DNA of 64,000 nucleotides from Ooceraea biroi. Lineage: Eukaryota; Arthropoda; Insecta; Hymenoptera; Formicidae. A program made the translations under genes and the position numbers. The notes below the pieces were generated by a model. It ran no database searches, was not told where the DNA came from, and saw only the letters and a list, made by a program, of their open reading frames with translations. Each line of letters opens with the position of its first letter. The first letter of the stretch is position 1. The DNA is taken from NCBI RefSeq assembly GCF_003672135.1, contig NC_039512.1, forward strand, positions 4,496,874 through 4,560,873. The letters run 5' to 3'. This document shows, piece by piece, positions 60,601 through 64,000 of the stretch.

Positions 60601-63600
60601 CCGTTCGCGCGCGCGATAGAAGAAGTAAACGTCAGCTTGCGCGACAGTCTTAATAGAGTACGGCTTCCCGAATGATGTTGCCTGCACTCTTTCGACTTTT
60701 ATTGAGTAAAAATGAGCAAATACGGATAATAAATGCTACTTGATTAATAGCACGGGATATGAACTTAATAACGCACAAGTAAAAGAATTGCAGACATTAT
60801 TCTCGTCGTTATTATACGGAGGAAAGACATACACGAAATGCGTACTTGAAAACAGAAGTAAAATTGTATTAGTTTTCGATGTGAAGGATATATTTTTCTT
60901 TTGAATTTTCTTTAAAGACTATCGTTGTAGTTTGGCGAACATGAGCATGATGTGTGGGTATGTGTGTGATGACTGAGAATGAGGATATCGTTACAACCAG
61001 ATCCGCGGTGAAAAATAATGGAAATAATTTTTCTTCGCGATTTATTAAAATGTTCTATTTTAAGAAGGAAGTGAGTTCCACGGGCAATTAAGAAAATTCC
61101 ACGGGTGCTGGTCACAACGGCGCGGAGTAACTGCAATAATTTTGCTGAAATGGTAAGGTAAAAAATTCAAATTGAAAGTTCTGCAAACTTCTAATTCGAA
61201 TCCGCACATTCTTTTGCCTGCAGAAGAAACGTAATTGTCGCTCGTTATGAAATAAAGGAATAATATCTGCAATAATGTCTGACACGTTTCACGTAATATT
61301 TCTATCACTCAGTATTTGTTTAGAAGAATCAAATTGCACGTCGGGAAGAGAATTGTAAGGACGTTTTATTTTATTTAGTGGGAACGTGTGATGTTTCTCA
61401 AAACGCCAACGTTTGCTAAATCGCCACGCTAATCCGCCTCGAGAGGCGAAAGGATTCGCATACAATGGTACGGAATTGCTCACACTGAATAATGGAATGC
61501 GTAATATTTTTTTTTAATTTGCTGTGTGCAGATTGCGTATGCCGGATAGTCCTCTTCAACTAGGACAGCTGTTAAACCTGTGTTCAAATGTGCAAGCGTA
61601 CTAACAACATTGCGATTTTTATTTCAACTATCCTCGTACAATGAAAATCTCAATTTTCGTTATTAAAATATTATATATTGAAATTCTAGAAAAATTGGAA
61701 ATATTTTTTGGATTTTTATTTAAAATTGGATTTTTATTTAAAAAATGGTTTTCTTTAAAATATTATTATATGTAGATACCGTGCATAACAAGAATTTATG
61801 GAAAAAGAATATAAAATGAAAAATAGCTAAATAACTCTGAATATGCGAGAGTCATATAAATTATGAATTATAAAAAGTATTTATTCTTTTCACTATTGGA
61901 TTTATCAGCGAAGATCATTGAAAAATGAGATATACTGTTTTGATTGTTGGACTATTATACAAGTTTAGCAAAACCATAAGGGATTTTTCGTTTATATGTT
62001 ATCAATAAGAATGGAAAGTAATTTGAATAAGAATGAGGAAAGGAAGCACAGCAGTATATTACAGTATTAATAAAGACAGCGTATTTTAAATAATGATCAA
62101 ATCTCACGCTCATCACTACATGGATTATTATAGTCATCTTTTCAGCTAAAGTTTGCTTGCTGACAAGCAACGAATCTAATTCCTTTTTAACCCTACCGGA
62201 AACGAGATAAATTCCTTGAAATTTAAATCTCTTGTGTAAAGCTCTTTTGCAGTCCGTCGTATAATTGGAAATAGGAAGTACACAATTTTTCATAATTTTT
62301 AAAGTATTTTTAATAATTTTATTTTACAAATAATTTTAATTTACAAACTAAAGAAAACGTTTTAATGATTTACTTGATTAACGATTTATTTGAATAATAT
62401 TTTACTTTTAACACATATTCCATTACGGATGTTGAATGACTTTGATTAATAATTAAAAGTATTCGGGGCTTTGAAAAAATAGTGTGTTGCAAAAACTCCT
62501 AGCTAAAAATTCTACATTGATGTGGTATGTGACGTAAAAGCAAAACGCAATTTTATATATATTTATAGTGCTCAATTTGCGTTTTACGAGAAACTGAATT
62601 TAATTTATTGCATAATAATCACGTTCCATGAAACTCATAGAGATATGCACAGAACAAAATCGAATATCATACAATACAATAACAAAATTAAAATAATTAC
62701 AATTTATGACATGCTTTGTGTTTGCAAGAGACATGTGCTGCTTACATTTTTCGTAATATCAAATTTACGCAAAAGCGAAATTATGTTTAAACATAACTGT
62801 ACGATATTGTAACGAATTGAGTGGAATTTATTTTATCGGATGATACTGAAACGACATCTGCCCTGCTGCAGGTTTGCTTCCTGTTTCCCTGTATGCATTG
62901 GAAAATTATGACAATGTTAATCGGAGAAAATACATCGTGTGTCGATAATTTCGTAAGCGAGACGACTTATCTCCTGATTATGTCATATGACAATCGATTC
63001 TTGATTATTGATTTTCATGATCGCAGTCTACGAAATTATTATTATTATCTCAATAAATTACGCGCAAAGAGTTTTTCAATTTTCTAATGTTGATGCACGG
63101 GAAACCGGAACTCTGTCGATAACCATTTCTCTCGTAGAACAAATAAGCCAAGATGACGCGCTTCCTTTCGCCATTGCGAGATGGCGAGTGCGCTCATGCT
63201 GCATAAAACTTTTTCACAATCTATTTGCAAAAAATTTGCATAGTTGTATGAAGCGCATGCATATAAAAAACTTAATTAACTACATGTATAATAGATAGAA
63301 CATACCAGTATGGCCTCTTTTATTCTGCTATCGAATTTAAAATTGCAAAAGGATAACTGTTTTAATGGATATCCTGAAATATCCTGCATACGAAAATGTA
63401 ATTTCTACTCTACAGAAAATGAGAACATTGAGTGTTCAATATTTAAAGTTAGAACAATAGAATTCCATTGTTAGTTTTTTTATTAATCGTGAAACTCACA
63501 AATATTTAAAAACTTTAAATTGACGCTATTGAGTGGGAGAAAAGTGCGCTAACTTTTTCACCGATTGAATATTAATGTTTATCTTCTTTAATAAGATTAA

Positions 63601-64000
63601 GTAGGAAGTCGTTTTAAGGTAGCAACTTTCGTTTTATTCGTGCTATTAATTATTCTTTTTCTCTCTTGAAAGAGTCTACCTGCAGTAAAACGAAAGTAGA
63701 ACTTTAGAAGAAAATAGTGACTCAATGTATCATATTTATGTAATTTTCTGGCGTTTATTCTATGATTTCTCGTAATGTATGGTAATATTATTCGACATTT
63801 ATGTCCAAAGTAACTACTTATCCATCAAGGAATTTCCAAATTATTATCGAGTGAACGTGGATTACGTTCCATATATGTAACCTACGCATGAAATCCTATA
63901 TCGAGTTATTGATGGTGTAATTTCAGTGTAGTGTACATTTACACTATTGTCTAGCAAAGTCTAAACACCATCAATCAGCCAATGTATGTCACACGTAGGT
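54643..64000. other. gene-poor right end
   Basis: No protein family was recognised. From about 54890 to 55560 the DNA is CpG-rich and gives overlapping open frames on both strands (for example 55021-55521, +), which look compositional. At 55172-55205 CGATCG/TCGCGA palindromes are packed together. A (GA)n tract lies at about 54844-54862. The remainder is AT-rich with no clear structure except short foldbacks near 63630-63702 and 63905-63976. Confidence 0.4.

Noticed and set aside
1..64000. CRISPR arrays, bacterial operons, rRNA genes or viral genomes
   Set aside because: No regularly spaced repeats, rRNA cores or virus-like gene sets were seen. All recognisable genes are split nuclear insect genes or mariner-type transposons.

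Overview
The window is eukaryotic nuclear DNA from an insect. Split genes have GT/AG introns, intergenic DNA is AT-rich, gene starts are CpG-rich, and there are several mariner transposons. The gene families (PIX RhoGEF, MED11, Rieske protein, insect vanin-like amidohydrolase, glycine-rich secreted protein) and the repeat style suggest a hymenopteran, probably an ant. That species-level guess is inference; no marker in the window proves it.

Left part, 1-24.8 kb, is gene-rich. A TATA-driven eight-exon gene for a secreted glycine-rich structural protein (1195-5546, +) is followed by a frameshifted mariner (6671-7955) and a stack of nested inverted-repeat elements (9020-9978). Next come the ArhGEF7/PIX gene (10683-15887, +, two apparent isoforms) and, tail-to-tail with it, MED11 (16535-18050, -). 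MED11 intron 2 holds a 140-bp copy of the PIX 3' flank and a 762-bp foldback transposon. A second mariner lineage (18802-20084) separates MED11 from a divergent Rieske iron-sulfur protein gene (20963-22259, -). Close behind it lies a GPI-anchored vanin/biotinidase-like gene (22603-24773, -).

Right part, 24.8-64 kb, is almost gene-free to the eye. A GC-rich block at about 28.4-29.4 kb ends in a good splice donor and looks like the promoter and non-coding first exon of a gene whose intron may fill much of the rest. I could not assign any coding exon between 29.4 and 64 kb except transposase remnants: a third mariner lineage (51356-52622, one catalytic Asp changed) and a second, 99.6% identical copy of the first mariner (53291-54575). 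Short isolated exons could have escaped me.

The genes do not form one pathway: they cover cytoskeletal signalling (PIX), transcription (MED11), respiration (Rieske), vitamin-amide hydrolysis (vanin-like) and extracellular structure. The strongest leads are the PIX long isoform with a hydrophobic tail, the antisense 140-bp PIX copy inside MED11, the matryoshka inverted repeats, and two young mariner copies that share one disabling frameshift.
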